Shown: one piece after another, positions 36,647 to 45,246 of the stretch | How positions within the stretch are numbered: the first letter of the stretch is position 1 | How the letters are laid out: each line of letters opens with the position of its first letter | Origin: a virus | DNA: 64,000 bases | IMG/VR virus record: IMGVR_UViG_3300032087_005679 | Location: 1 to 64,000 of that record | Direction: 5' to 3' (one strand) | Notes under the pieces: generated by a model | Told to the model about the DNA's origin: nothing | Database searches by the model: none | What the model saw: only the letters and a program-made list of their open reading frames with translations | Position numbers and translations under genes: made by a program

Positions 36647-37857
36647 TATACAACCCTCCAGAAGCTCATACTCATAAATCCTTTAGGATCTAAGTATTGC
36701 TCTTTGTTTCCTGGGTCGTTGCCAAGAATCCACTCAAGATGTAAGTGAGGTCCTGTAATTCTTCCAGAAGAAGCAGACTGTCCCAGCAAGCTCCCTTTAA
36801 ATACTGGCTGTCCTGCCTTAACAATAGGGATAGCGTTAGGATCTTGTAGGTGACAATACCTCAAGAAAAAACTAACAGGGTCTCCACTTGGTCCATCTTT
36901 TGAGTATTGGTTATATTTTACAAGAACATAGTGACCCCAGCCTGATTCATAATCAATCCTATCGACTATACCATCGAGTGCGGAAACTATAAATGTACCC
37001 TGAGGGGCTTTCATGTCAACCCCACGGTGCATTCTTGTTTTTGCTTCAGTTTCACCTTTAGCCTTTAGTGTTCTCATGCCAAAAGGTGATCCATAAACTT
37101 TATTTTGAGTAATGACAGGCCAAAGTGGCTTTTCACCTGGTGTGTTTGTTCCTGCTTGGACTAATTCACTGCCAGCTGTTGGATTTGTGTATTCAAGCTT
37201 TTTTACTTGTCCGCACTCTTCAATACTTATCTGTTGTCCTGGTTCAGGAAGTGGTGGTAAACTAAGAATACAGTTTTCACCAAATGTTCTCTCAAGATAG
37301 CCTCCTGTTTCCGCCCAGACTTGAGTTACTTTCCCGACCTCTGCGTTGCTGGAAAATTGCGTTCCCGGATGATTGAATTCAACGGATACAACTGCACCAA
37401 ACTTTAAAGGCGCTGCACCTTCAGTTATATTATGAATTACAAGTGGATGGAAATTACTAGTTGGATCAGCTTGATCCATTGGTACAGGGATCCAAAAATG
37501 TCTTGGGTCAGACAATACCCTAACTCTACAAAGTTGTATGTTATCAAAATTTTCTTCGCCCTTGATTGTATTAACAATAGGGGAATGTCTTTCATCCGCA
37601 GATACTACCACTGCATATTTTGCAATCTTTACGCCCTCAACTAATTTAGGAGAGTAAAATTTGCTATACAACCTCTTAATTGCCTTTAGTGGCGAAGTAA
37701 GTTCAGGGTCGTAATACTCTTGCCCTAACGGTTGACCTGCTTCAGACTCCTCTAAGAAGTGCTTAATACCTTGTGGATCAAGTAGATCCTTACCGTAAGA
37801 GGAGTCTACTCTCTTTTTAGGTCCATTTTTTGTGGTCTTGGTATTGTTTGTAGTCAT
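36646..37857 (-). CDS. Baseplate hub protein with C-terminal M23 peptidoglycan endopeptidase
   Basis: 403 residues. Residues about 70-185 look like the OB-fold of T4 gp5 (LCRVRVLSDPRHFWIPVPMD, FGAVVSVEF, NAEVGKVTQVW). Residues about 250-390 are an M23 metallopeptidase: H277 and D281 in RMHRGVDMKAPQGT, H336 in RYCHLQD, and H371-L-H373 in TGPHLHLEW, the complete zinc and catalytic set. T4 gp5 carries a T4-type lysozyme in this place; here a LytM-like endopeptidase that cuts peptide cross-links appears to do the job during tail-tube entry. It is 1 nt from the spike-like gene, matching a hub/spike pair. The peptidase call is strong; the OB-fold part is moderate. Confidence 0.85.
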   Translation of the reverse strand: MTTNNTKTTKNGPKKRVDSSYGKDLLDPQGIKHFLEESEAGQPLGQEYYDPELTSPLKAIKRLYSKFYSPKLVEGVKIAKYAVVVSADERHSPIVNTIKGEENFDNIQLCRVRVLSDPRHFWIPVPMDQADPTSNFHPLVIHNITEGAAPLKFGAVVSVEFNHPGTQFSSNAEVGKVTQVWAETGGYLERTFGENCILSLPPLPEPGQQISIEECGQVKKLEYTNPTAGSELVQAGTNTPGEKPLWPVITQNKVYGSPFGMRTLKAKGETEAKTRMHRGVDMKAPQGTFIVSALDGIVDRIDYESGWGHYVLVKYNQYSKDGPSGDPVSFFLRYCHLQDPNAIPIVKAGQPVFKGSLLGQSASSGRITGPHLHLEWILGNDPGNKEQYLDPKGFMSMSFWRVV

Positions 37858-37858
37858 T

Positions 37859-38149
37859 CTACTCGTTCTTTAGTATATCAAATAACTGATCTTTGTCATC
37901 ATCAGTCAATCCTGTTTGAGTAGAACTGTGATCCTTCTTATAAACTAGGTTGGCTAGTTTTACTAATTGTTCATTACTTCTTTGAAGTGTTTCAACAAAT
38001 TTAGCTGCTGTTCCGCCAGCCTCTGAATATCTCTCTTTAGCGACATTCATATATTCTGTTAGGTTTTCTAACAGTAATTCTGTTTGTTGTCGATCTTTGT
38101 TTATATTATCGAGTGCTTGCTCTATGAGCGAATTAAGGTCTTTTTTCAT
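37859..38149 (-). CDS. Small helical protein, unknown
   Basis: 96 residues, almost wholly alpha-helical (MKKDLNSLIEQALDNINKDR, then RQQTELLLENLTEYMNVAKE), with a charged C-terminus (LTDDDKDQLFDILKNE). No motif is recognised. It lies 1 nt upstream of the M23 hub gene and 15 nt after the gp55-like sigma factor, so it is in the operon that joins late regulation to the baseplate. A small chaperone or assembly factor would fit, but nothing in the sequence shows it. Confidence 0.7.
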   Translation of the reverse strand: MKKDLNSLIEQALDNINKDRQQTELLLENLTEYMNVAKERYSEAGGTAAKFVETLQRSNEQLVKLANLVYKKDHSSTQTGLTDDDKDQLFDILKNE

Positions 38150-38164
38150 ACACTAATTAGGGTG

Positions 38165-38851
38165 CTAATTAAAATCTCCTTCGTTCCACTTCTTTTTAAA
38201 TAAGCGATATTTTTCTCTCATTTTATTAAGGGCACTCACAATCTGTTTAGTGTTAAGACCTGTAATCTCTCTCATATAAAGATAAATTGCTTTCTTATTG
38301 AATATCTCTATTTGTTCTATGTTTTCCATCAAAGTAATGACGGCGTTGAGAACCTTCTCTTCGTTGGGTTTTAGTTTTAAGTTTTGCCATGTGTTTATTT
38401 CGGACATCAAAGACATCCAAAATTGCTGATCTTCTAAATCGGAATAAAAGTCGCCACTATTATTATCGTCTAAAATTTCTACTTCCCTTATCATCTGATC
38501 GTAGGGAACTTCTCTTTTGTTCTTCTTTGTCTGCTTCTTAGCCTTGTGTGTAAACCAGTTCTTTGTTACAACTGAAAAGTAAGAGAAGGCTTTCTTATTC
38601 TTAGATGGATCAAATTTACTTAAGATTGTTGTAAGCCATATCTTACAATCATCTTTGTGTAATTCAATATTTTCGAGGGACGTAAACTTATAAGTATAAA
38701 CAATCTTATTTACAAGCTCATCAAAAGCAGGTTGGATATGTTCTATATAGAGATCAGACCTTATCTGTGTGTCGTCGGTATTACAATAACTTACGATAGC
38801 CTCTTCTGTTTTTTCAGTGAAGTAATAATTTTTCTTTTTCTTTTTAGTCAT
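38165..38851 (-). CDS. 55: Late-transcription sigma factor, T4 gp55-like
   Basis: 228 residues. Features shared with gp55: a Lys-rich start, a helical region 2-like core with SKFDPSKNKKAFSYFSVVTK followed by NWFTHKAKKQTKKNKREVPY, and an acidic linker (VEILDDNNSGDFYSDLED). The FDPxKxKxAFSYFS segment is the best marker I know for this family in marine T4-like phages. In T4, gp55 replaces the host sigma factor on RNA polymerase to read late promoters of the form TATAAATA, with gp33 and the sliding clamp gp45. The gene overlaps the upstream membrane-protein gene by 8 nt. A generic sigma70 region 2 protein is the only real alternative. Confidence 0.8.
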   Translation of the reverse strand: MTKKKKKNYYFTEKTEEAIVSYCNTDDTQIRSDLYIEHIQPAFDELVNKIVYTYKFTSLENIELHKDDCKIWLTTILSKFDPSKNKKAFSYFSVVTKNWFTHKAKKQTKKNKREVPYDQMIREVEILDDNNSGDFYSDLEDQQFWMSLMSEINTWQNLKLKPNEEKVLNAVITLMENIEQIEIFNKKAIYLYMREITGLNTKQIVSALNKMREKYRLFKKKWNEGDFN

Positions 38852-39140
38852 TGCTTTCCTCTAAAACAGATTGGTTAGTGTCAAGATATGTGTCTAAATC
38901 TCCTACGAGATCATTAGTGTGTTTAAGAAGCGCTTCTAATACTGGTTCACCAAAAAACAAATCTCTATTGTAAACTTCTGATAGGTGATTTTCGTACTCC
39001 ACGATTGATTCAAGAACCACCCTAGTATCAGAATCCATATTGTAAACATAGGTGATAAGCTTTTTACAATACCAAAGTAACATAATATTAGCAATAACTG
39101 AAATAGCTAATATCGGTATCGTGATCCATAGAACATTCAT
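38844..39140 (-). CDS. Small protein with one N-terminal membrane helix
   Basis: 98 residues. Residues 4-27 (LWITIPILAISVIANIMLLW) are a clear membrane-spanning helix, followed by a short Lys-containing segment and an acidic helical tail with EYENHLSEVYNRDLFFG. There is no signal-peptidase site, so it is probably a membrane anchor with its C-terminal domain on one side of the host membrane. T4-like phages carry several such inner-membrane proteins for lysis control or exclusion, but none is recognised here. It overlaps both neighbours by 4-8 nt. Confidence 0.72.
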   Translation of the reverse strand: MNVLWITIPILAISVIANIMLLWYCKKLITYVYNMDSDTRVVLESIVEYENHLSEVYNRDLFFGEPVLEALLKHTNDLVGDLDTYLDTNQSVLEESND

Positions 39141-39397
39141 TTTTTATACACTCTTTTACTTATTTTACTTTTGTAGTTTTTTAACTCTTCTCTTCCTTCT
39201 TCTATAGCTTCTAAAACTTTACTTCCTCTTTTTTCCTTGCCACCATCTGTCTTTTTAACTGTTTGTAAAATAGAAGACAGGTTCTTCTTTATATTCTTAG
39301 AGCCACATTCCAGACAAGAAATGTCCTTATCTTTATACGAATGTCTTATCTGTGATTGCTTCTTGCATTCTAAGCAATCATAAAGATATAGTGGCAT
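39137..39397 (-). CDS. FmdB-like zinc ribbon protein
   Basis: 86 residues. It starts MPLYLYDCLECKKQSQIRHS and continues to ISCLECGSKN, giving the CxxC...CxxC zinc ribbon of the FmdB/putative regulatory family at residues 8-36. The C-terminal half is a basic helix (YKSKISKRVYKK). FmdB-like ribbons are common in bacteria and in T4-like phages, usually with unknown role; nucleic-acid binding or regulation is assumed. The start codon overlaps the preceding stop (TAATG). Confidence 0.82.
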   Translation of the reverse strand: MPLYLYDCLECKKQSQIRHSYKDKDISCLECGSKNIKKNLSSILQTVKKTDGGKEKRGSKVLEAIEEGREELKNYKSKISKRVYKK

Positions 39398-39576
39398 TAT
39401 TCAACTTCGAAAGCTGGCTTTGTTGGTGCAAAAGTTGGTGGATTAGTTACAACAATCTCGTCGTCTTTCACTTCTAGATCCCAGTCCGATAGAAGTTCTG
39501 TAATATCACTTTCTTCTGCTAAGCACTTCTGCAAAGTCATCAAAAGGGCACCAATTGCTTGATTAGATAGTTTCAT
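39397..39576 (-). CDS. Small acidic conserved-type protein, 59 residues
   Basis: A 59-residue reading frame: MKLSNQAIGALLMTLQKCLA, then an acidic helix (EESDITELLSDWDL) and a beta C-terminus with VVTNPPTFAPTKPAF. It has AAGGAGA 7 nt upstream of the ATG and its TAA shares a base with the next ATG, so it is very likely translated. I have a memory of similar short proteins near gp55 in marine T4-like phages. A gp33-type late coactivator is conceivable by position, but there is no sequence proof. It sits at the boundary between the sugar cassette and the regulatory block. Confidence 0.7.
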   Translation of the reverse strand: MKLSNQAIGALLMTLQKCLAEESDITELLSDWDLEVKDDEIVVTNPPTFAPTKPAFEVE

Positions 39577-39612
39577 TTATTTTCTCCTTGTCTTTATCAT
39601 ACATAAGTTTTG

Positions 39613-40488
39613 CTAATTGTTTAAATGTAGTTCCTTTTTAAGGTTCTCAAAACACTCAGCAATACCTTGCCTAATGTCTATTTCAGCATACCATCCTAGA
39701 TTATTTATTGGCTCAATATCTGCCTGAGTGAATAGAATATCTCCCGGTCGATCTGGAACATATTCAAATTCAATATCTGGAAAGTGCTCCAGTACTATTT
39801 TCTTTATCTCATTTAGCGATATGTTTTTTCCGGTACCAATATCAAAATATTGTCCGTGAAAATCTGTTTCTGATTCCATTGCAAAGATATTGGCGCTAAC
39901 CACATCTTTTACATTTACCATGTCCCTTCTTTGTTCTCCATCGCCAGTAATAAAAGGATTACGACCATCCCTAATATACTGCATATAGTTTGATATGGCT
40001 GTAGCATATGGTCCAGTTGCCGATTGGTCTGGGGAATAAACATTGAAATATCTAAGAGTTACTGTATCGATGTCGAAAACTTTTGCATATAAACGGCACT
40101 CCATTTCTGATATCAATTTTTGAAGACCGTAAGGACTATTGGGGCTTGTACCATCACCAACAACAGATGATGACCCAGAGTAAACTACTCTCTTAGCCTT
40201 TACTTTCCTAGCAAAATTCAATACCTTGGTAGTAGCCAAAACATTATTTGTCATGGTTTCTACAGGGTATTCCATACTATAAGCCACTCTAGGGATACAT
40301 GCCATGTGAAAAATAACTTCTGGCTTGAACCATTCATAAGCTTTATCATTATCAAACACAGATAATAAATCTTGATTTGGATCATTTTTATAATCAATGC
40401 CTATAACTTCGTGACCTTGATTTTCTAGCTCTTTAAATAAATGAGTACCAATATAACCTTGGTGACCTGTAACTAAACATCTAGTCAT
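39613..40488 (-). CDS. NAD-dependent sugar-nucleotide epimerase/dehydratase (extended SDR)
   Basis: 291 residues. The Rossmann glycine motif is VTGHQGYIGTHLF; the catalytic Y-x-x-x-K is in SPNSPYGLQKLISE; and FNVYSPDQS with RRDMVNVKDV are conserved extended-SDR blocks. It resembles GalE/WbpP-type UDP-hexose 4-epimerases, but the exact reaction (4-epimerase, 4,6-dehydratase or decarboxylase) cannot be fixed. It is the last gene transcribed in the sugar cassette, overlapping fcl by 8 nt, and probably supplies an activated sugar to the glycosyltransferases encoded upstream. Confidence 0.82.
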   Translation of the reverse strand: MTRCLVTGHQGYIGTHLFKELENQGHEVIGIDYKNDPNQDLLSVFDNDKAYEWFKPEVIFHMACIPRVAYSMEYPVETMTNNVLATTKVLNFARKVKAKRVVYSGSSSVVGDGTSPNSPYGLQKLISEMECRLYAKVFDIDTVTLRYFNVYSPDQSATGPYATAISNYMQYIRDGRNPFITGDGEQRRDMVNVKDVVSANIFAMESETDFHGQYFDIGTGKNISLNEIKKIVLEHFPDIEFEYVPDRPGDILFTQADIEPINNLGWYAEIDIRQGIAECFENLKKELHLNN

Positions 40489-41416
40489 TTGTTTTGCCTC
40501 TTATGTTAGGATAATTATTTACAAACCACTCACAAGACTTTTTTATTCCTGTATCGAATTTAGTATATTTATTTTCATCCCACCCTAAATCAAGTAAGTT
40601 CTTGTTACTGCTTGGTTTTCTAAACTGTCCGTTTGGCATATTAGGATTCCAGGAAATTTCTCCTTGGTATCCTAAATTACTACACAAAGATTCAGCAACC
40701 TCTCGAATAGAGAGTTCGTCTGTGTATCCTATGTTTATCGGCTCAGATTCACCATAGTTGTCAATTAAGTAAAATAAAATTTCTGCAATGTCGAGAGAAT
40801 AAGTAAACTCACGCCTTGGAGATCCATCACCCCACACTTCCACGGTAGGATCATCGTTTAGTTTTGCCTCATATATTCGTCTCATAAGGGCAGGTATGAC
40901 ATGTCCGTCTTCAAGGTGGTAGTTATCATTCTCACCATATAAATTGTTAGGAATAGCACACATAAAATTACAGCCATATTGTTGGCGATATGCTCTACTT
41001 TGTACCTCAATCATTCTTTTAGAGTATGCATACCCAAAATTAGATGAGTGAGGAGGTCCTAAATGTAATTGCTCCTCAGTAATTGGATAGGTTACACTGT
41101 CTGGATAGACGCAAGTAGAAAGCATCGATACAACTTTATTAACACCAGAAAGCATACTTGAGTGCAAAACATTTGAATTTATCTTACAATTTTCAGTAAA
41201 AAAATCACCAACGTAATCTGTGTTTGCTTTTACTCCACCCACACGAGCAGCTAAATGAATGACTGTATCATAATGCCCGCTTTTGATAAAGTCAAGAACT
41301 TCTTCCTCATTGACTAGATCAAGATCAGATCGAGTCGGGAAGTCAGCGTCAGGTTTCACTTGCTTTATAGCATGTCCGACCATACCAGAACCACCAGTAA
41401 CTAATATTTTACTCAT
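40481..41416 (-). CDS. fcl: GDP-L-fucose synthase (GDP-4-keto-6-deoxymannose epimerase/reductase)
   Basis: 311 residues, near the 321 of E. coli Fcl. It has TGGSGMVGHAI for NADPH, the epimerisation acid/base residues C102 (MLSTCVYPDS) and H172 (DGHVIPALMRRIYEA), and the reductase Tyr/Lys pair in Y129-A-Y-S-K133. PNNLYGENDNY and WGDGSPRREFTYSLDIAEIL are further Fcl hallmarks. The enzyme makes GDP-L-fucose from GDP-4-keto-6-deoxymannose. The preceding enzyme, GDP-mannose 4,6-dehydratase, is not obvious in the window, so the substrate may come from the host or from another part of the genome. A GT11-like fucosyltransferase candidate lies three genes away. Confidence 0.9.
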   Translation of the reverse strand: MSKILVTGGSGMVGHAIKQVKPDADFPTRSDLDLVNEEEVLDFIKSGHYDTVIHLAARVGGVKANTDYVGDFFTENCKINSNVLHSSMLSGVNKVVSMLSTCVYPDSVTYPITEEQLHLGPPHSSNFGYAYSKRMIEVQSRAYRQQYGCNFMCAIPNNLYGENDNYHLEDGHVIPALMRRIYEAKLNDDPTVEVWGDGSPRREFTYSLDIAEILFYLIDNYGESEPINIGYTDELSIREVAESLCSNLGYQGEISWNPNMPNGQFRKPSSNKNLLDLGWDENKYTKFDTGIKKSCEWFVNNYPNIRGKTND

Positions 41417-42278
41417 CGATAACTGCCCTGCCTTTTAGTTTTTCCCAGTCTTTTTCAGGTCTTACTTCTAAATTTTTTTCCCAGACTGCTCTGAGTACTT
41501 GTGGTCTTACACCAATTTTATCCATCATATAAATCATAGCATTAACATCTTTAGGAAAACAAGAGCCACCAAAGCCTCTTTTTCCATCAGGTCCTGGAAC
41601 AGAGAAGTGACTTGTACCAATTCTAGTGTCATACACCGAAGCTTCCACAACCCTGTTATAGTCAGCATTTAGACTGTCACATAGTTGCCTCATTTCATTA
41701 GCAAATGAAACTTTAGTAGCGAGGTAACAGTTACAGAAATATTTAGTTATTTCTGCTTCTAAAGACCCACACATAACATACGGGACTTCTGGAAATTGCC
41801 TCATGTACATTGTCTTAATTTTTTCAAGTGATTCATTGCAATTATCCCCACCCAAAACAATCCTTTTCTGATTCTTAAAATCTTCTATATGATTTGCTTC
41901 CGTTAAAAACTCAGGATTGAAGATCACATCTATGAATTGAGAAGTCTCTTGCTGCAATCTATAAGTTGTGCCTGGAGGGACTGTTGATTTGACGACAACA
42001 ATTTTGTTACTGTATTGATTAGTGGCAGTTAGCTTGTCTATTTCGAAAACTGTTTGCTGTACTAGAGATATATCACACGAACCATCTTGCCTCATTGGAG
42101 TAGGAAGGCAAACAAAAAGTATATTAGATTTAGATACTAATTCTTCTAAATTCTTAACAGTCGATAAATCTTCATTGTATTTATCATAAGTTTCAACTTT
42201 GTTTTTTTCGCACAGTCCAGTTCTGATGGAAGATCCGACGAAGCCACAACCAACTATCCCAATTCTTGTATTATTCAT
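41409..42278 (-). CDS. Short UDP-glucose/GDP-mannose dehydrogenase family protein
   Basis: 289 residues. The Rossmann start is IGIVGCGFVGSSI; the central helical domain shows FNPEFLTEAN and FCNCYLATKVSFANEM; the catalytic Cys is C240 in GFGGSCFPKDV. Full-length members run to about 430 residues with a third, UDP-binding domain, which is missing here. All first- and second-domain catalytic residues are present, so NAD-dependent oxidation of an NDP-sugar at C6 is possible, with substrate binding shared between subunits. It may act on a UDP-hexose to give a uronic acid for the cassette. The gene overlaps both neighbours by 8 nt. Confidence 0.82.
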   Translation of the reverse strand: MNNTRIGIVGCGFVGSSIRTGLCEKNKVETYDKYNEDLSTVKNLEELVSKSNILFVCLPTPMRQDGSCDISLVQQTVFEIDKLTATNQYSNKIVVVKSTVPPGTTYRLQQETSQFIDVIFNPEFLTEANHIEDFKNQKRIVLGGDNCNESLEKIKTMYMRQFPEVPYVMCGSLEAEITKYFCNCYLATKVSFANEMRQLCDSLNADYNRVVEASVYDTRIGTSHFSVPGPDGKRGFGGSCFPKDVNAMIYMMDKIGVRPQVLRAVWEKNLEVRPEKDWEKLKGRAVIDE

Positions 42279-42948
42279 AAGTTATATTGTTATCCACTGA
42301 AATTATTAATATCAACTTGTCATCTTGTGCTTTGTGATATGTAAAACTAGATACCTTCTCAGAAGTTTCTAATATATTTTCTAGATAATCTTTATTTATG
42401 TAGACATACTGGCAAACTACTTGATCTTTAATAATGATTCTATCTTCTATTGTTGCAGTAGAAGTGGTTTCATATGGAAATCCTCCGTTATAGCGACTTA
42501 AATTTTCTAAATATTCTTTCTGAAAAGGTTTAAATAAAGATATAAATATTTCCTTAGATGCAACTCTAATAAGTTCTTCGACGGCTGATTTAGTGTCTTT
42601 TACATGATTCAATACATCATGGCAAATGACACACTCATAAGAATTATCCCCAAATGGTAATCTCTCTATAGGAGTTTCATGGACATCTATACCATTATCC
42701 TTACCTATTTTAACATATTTTGGTGTTATCTCAGTTGCTGAATATTTTATATCATATCCATCACCTAGAAACCCATAGTATTCACTAAATATGCCTGCGC
42801 CAACATCCAAGACACTTTTATATCCCCTCGCACGAATCACCTGTCTTGTCTCAACCTTGAATTGTGATTTTTTATTTCCACACCATTCAGCAAACTGGCT
42901 GACATCAAGATGGTTTTCCCAATAACTAACTTCTTTTTTTATTCCCAT
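42271..42948 (-). CDS. Class I SAM-dependent methyltransferase
   Basis: 225 residues from the ATG that follows AAGGGTTGGAAC; a TTG three codons upstream is an alternative. The SAM site is visible as KSVLDVGAGIFSEYYG, motif II as YSATEITPKYVKIGKDN, then ERLPFGDNSYECVICHDVLNH, all typical of the Methyltransf_11 group. The acceptor is not identifiable; in this setting a sugar hydroxyl or amino group on the glycan or nucleotide sugar is likely. It overlaps the GT11-like gene by 10 nt. Confidence 0.83.
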   Translation of the reverse strand: MGIKKEVSYWENHLDVSQFAEWCGNKKSQFKVETRQVIRARGYKSVLDVGAGIFSEYYGFLGDGYDIKYSATEITPKYVKIGKDNGIDVHETPIERLPFGDNSYECVICHDVLNHVKDTKSAVEELIRVASKEIFISLFKPFQKEYLENLSRYNGGFPYETTSTATIEDRIIIKDQVVCQYVYINKDYLENILETSEKVSSFTYHKAQDDKLILIISVDNNITYE

Positions 42949-43766
42949 TTGTTCCAACCCTTAAAATTTACTTGACTTAGGTTTTTATTTGAGGCACCTT
43001 TCCAAGGTCGCCAAGGTCCATATACACTAACTTGAGATGCATCACTTAGTGCTGAAGCCCACCACCCAAGGGTCCCATGTTGAAACATTATATTATCAAA
43101 AGATCTTATAAAATTAAAATCTTCTACAATTGTTCTTTTTTCCATGATTGGTTTATATTCTGCAAAACCTTCAACGAATGAATTGAAATAATCGACCGAC
43201 TCTTGGGGAGATACTCTATTTTCAACGGGAACGTTATAATGAAAACTCATATTGGCTAATTCTGTCTCATCTATAAAATCCCACTTAGGCATATCAGTTA
43301 CGATATGAAGTTTATTAAAATCAAATTTCTCTATTGCACGTTTATAATTTTCCACTTGTGGTTTTGAATAAAATTCATTCTTATAAAAAAGCCTGTCTCC
43401 AGCCCTAAAGTGTATAACTAGGTCTTTATCTTTTCTTTTTTCTACCTTGGGATACCAAGATTTTATCTTGTTTATGTCGTCACTAAAGTATCGATAATCT
43501 TCAAAGTATCCTGACAAGATGAATGTTTCGTTTTTGTATTTTTTATCGAAACACATCTTATATGCATTTTCTGAAACCATTATACCAGAAACACTTGTGC
43601 TCTTGATGAACTTGACACCTAATGATTCTAACGAACTAATAGCATAATAATCTTCACTTGGAGGAATACAGAACACCTCTTGCTCTAGATGTTCGGCTAA
43701 CAGCCTAGCTGCATTGTATTGAAAAAGGTTATTCCCAAAACCATTTGTCAATATAGATGCAATCAT
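42939..43766 (-). CDS. GT11-like fucosyltransferase candidate
   Basis: 275 residues. The N-terminus ILTNGFGNNLFQYNAARLLA matches the GxGNxLFQ opening of alpha-1,2-fucosyltransferases (GT11). A mid-protein VIHFRAGDRLFYKNEFY corresponds to the H-x-R-x-G-D motif that binds the GDP-sugar. A later FDNIMFQHGTLGWWASALSD resembles the family's SxFSWWAAYL block. Fucosyl transfer from GDP-L-fucose agrees with an fcl gene nearby. No membrane anchor is visible. Some GT11 members use other acceptors, so the linkage is unknown. Confidence 0.7.
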   Translation of the reverse strand: MIASILTNGFGNNLFQYNAARLLAEHLEQEVFCIPPSEDYYAISSLESLGVKFIKSTSVSGIMVSENAYKMCFDKKYKNETFILSGYFEDYRYFSDDINKIKSWYPKVEKRKDKDLVIHFRAGDRLFYKNEFYSKPQVENYKRAIEKFDFNKLHIVTDMPKWDFIDETELANMSFHYNVPVENRVSPQESVDYFNSFVEGFAEYKPIMEKRTIVEDFNFIRSFDNIMFQHGTLGWWASALSDASQVSVYGPWRPWKGASNKNLSQVNFKGWNKWE

Positions 43767-43772
43767 TCTATC

Positions 43773-44444
43773 TTATCCTAAAACAACATTTTTAGTCATG
43801 ATGACTGGTTCGAACTGAGGGTGTTTATTTGTTAGTTTCCAGTTTTTACTTTGTTCTATAAACTCATCTATCGCAACATTTACACCTTGTTTGTCTTCTG
43901 AGTTTTCTAAATCGACAAACATATGCTTCACATGTTCATGTGTACTTTCTTCACTATAAAAGGCATCTTTTCCTGCGTGCTTACCATTATAATCATCAGC
44001 AAAACAGATTGCTTTTTCTTCTGTTATTTTATCAAAAAACTTTAATTCTTGAGACACTGTTGAATAATTGTGATCCCCATCTAGCAAGATACAATCAAAC
44101 TTTATACCTTGTTTTTCCAGTTCAGGTAAATAATTTAAGCTGTTCTCAATTACATAATAATAATTTGGATTTTTACTATTTGTATGTATCTTGTTTTCAA
44201 AACAAAATGCAGGTCGAACTCCATTCAAGAATTGCAGTTGTGTCTTGAATGTCTCATCCTCACGAACATCAACTCCAACAAAGATAAAGTTTATACCCAA
44301 AGTTGTCAAGTTACTCAATAGAGGCATAGCTGTCTGGGCTTTATCAACACCAATTTCCAATATTTTAACTGGTCTCGATGGATTTTCTTTATAGACTGCC
44401 TTACAAAATTCAGTCATCGTATTGACATATCCTAAATATGACAT
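43773..44444 (-). CDS. Class I SAM-dependent O-methyltransferase-like protein
   Basis: 223 residues from the ATG preceded by AAAGGAAATGTAA; a longer frame runs into the preceding gene. SAM motif I is ILEIGVDKAQTAMPLLS, motif II IFVGVDVREDETF, and a metal/SAM-binding IKFDCILLDGDHNYSTV is typical of TylF/Methyltransf_24 proteins, which O-methylate sugars in macrolide and cell-wall pathways. It is likely to decorate a sugar of the cassette product, though the target is inferred from context. The last segment (NKHPQFEPVIMTKNVVLG) has no known role. Confidence 0.8.
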   Translation of the reverse strand: MSYLGYVNTMTEFCKAVYKENPSRPVKILEIGVDKAQTAMPLLSNLTTLGINFIFVGVDVREDETFKTQLQFLNGVRPAFCFENKIHTNSKNPNYYYVIENSLNYLPELEKQGIKFDCILLDGDHNYSTVSQELKFFDKITEEKAICFADDYNGKHAGKDAFYSEESTHEHVKHMFVDLENSEDKQGVNVAIDEFIEQSKNWKLTNKHPQFEPVIMTKNVVLG

Positions 44445-44445
44445 T

Positions 44446-45246
44446 TTACATTTCCTTTCTAATAACTGGATCAACAAGTGAGCCATCATGGTTTATTAGT
44501 TTTTCTTCTTTATTCCTATGAGGAAATTCAGTTATAGGCTGTGATTTATCATAGCCATAAAATGGCAAACAAATGCTTGGTATCAAAATCGTTTCAAAAG
44601 AATTTATCCTAATGTAGTCTTCTAGTGCTAACTCTGGGCAAGGAAAATTATTATCGGTCCTGGATTCATCTTCACCATCAAGATATACGAAAGAACAATA
44701 TGTATCAAATGTTTTTTGATTACAGAAAGAAAAAAACCATGGGTCCCTATGTCCGCTAGGATAAACTGTGCTATACAGTCTATTATCCTGTATCGCAAAT
44801 TGTGACATGTCTACAGGCACTGGAAAATGAGAGTTATCTGGTCGTAGTCTTACAACTATATCATATTCAAAACCTTGCTGATTTGCATATTCTTTTGCCA
44901 TCAGGAAGCCTTTTCGAATGTTTCTCATTTGATTATTCATTTTCCTTTTAAAATAACCTAAAGTGCCAAAATCATCAGAATCTAAATTTTCATATTCATC
45001 AATATACAAGTCTTTGATTCGATCTCCATAAACTGCTTTTATTTCCTCTGCTAATTTTTCGGATGGTATTGCTGTTGTTGTTTTATACTCTTGTGTTATA
45101 TTATCTCCAACTGTATGCATAGTATTTTTATTACAAGCATAGATAAAAACATCCATGTTATTAACGTCGATCAAGTGATTGATGTGGTTCAAAGCATTTA
45201 CTTTATAATCTCTAAGTTGTCCTGTAATAACCGCCGCTATTCTCAT
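44446..45246 (-). CDS. Glycosyltransferase-like protein of GT-A type, unknown specificity
   Basis: 266 residues. It starts MRIAAVITGQLRDYKVNALN, a form of the opening of capsule-type transferases that I know only loosely (I-x-x-x-G-Q-x-R-x-Y). The middle has YDIVVRLRPDNSHFPVPVDM, where the RxDN-like acidic residue may bind the sugar donor, and CPELALEDYIRINSFETILI. No C-terminal membrane segment is seen. It overlaps the C-methyltransferase gene by 4 nt. Donor and acceptor cannot be read from the sequence. Confidence 0.65.
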   Translation of the reverse strand: MRIAAVITGQLRDYKVNALNHINHLIDVNNMDVFIYACNKNTMHTVGDNITQEYKTTTAIPSEKLAEEIKAVYGDRIKDLYIDEYENLDSDDFGTLGYFKRKMNNQMRNIRKGFLMAKEYANQQGFEYDIVVRLRPDNSHFPVPVDMSQFAIQDNRLYSTVYPSGHRDPWFFSFCNQKTFDTYCSFVYLDGEDESRTDNNFPCPELALEDYIRINSFETILIPSICLPFYGYDKSQPITEFPHRNKEEKLINHDGSLVDPVIRKEM

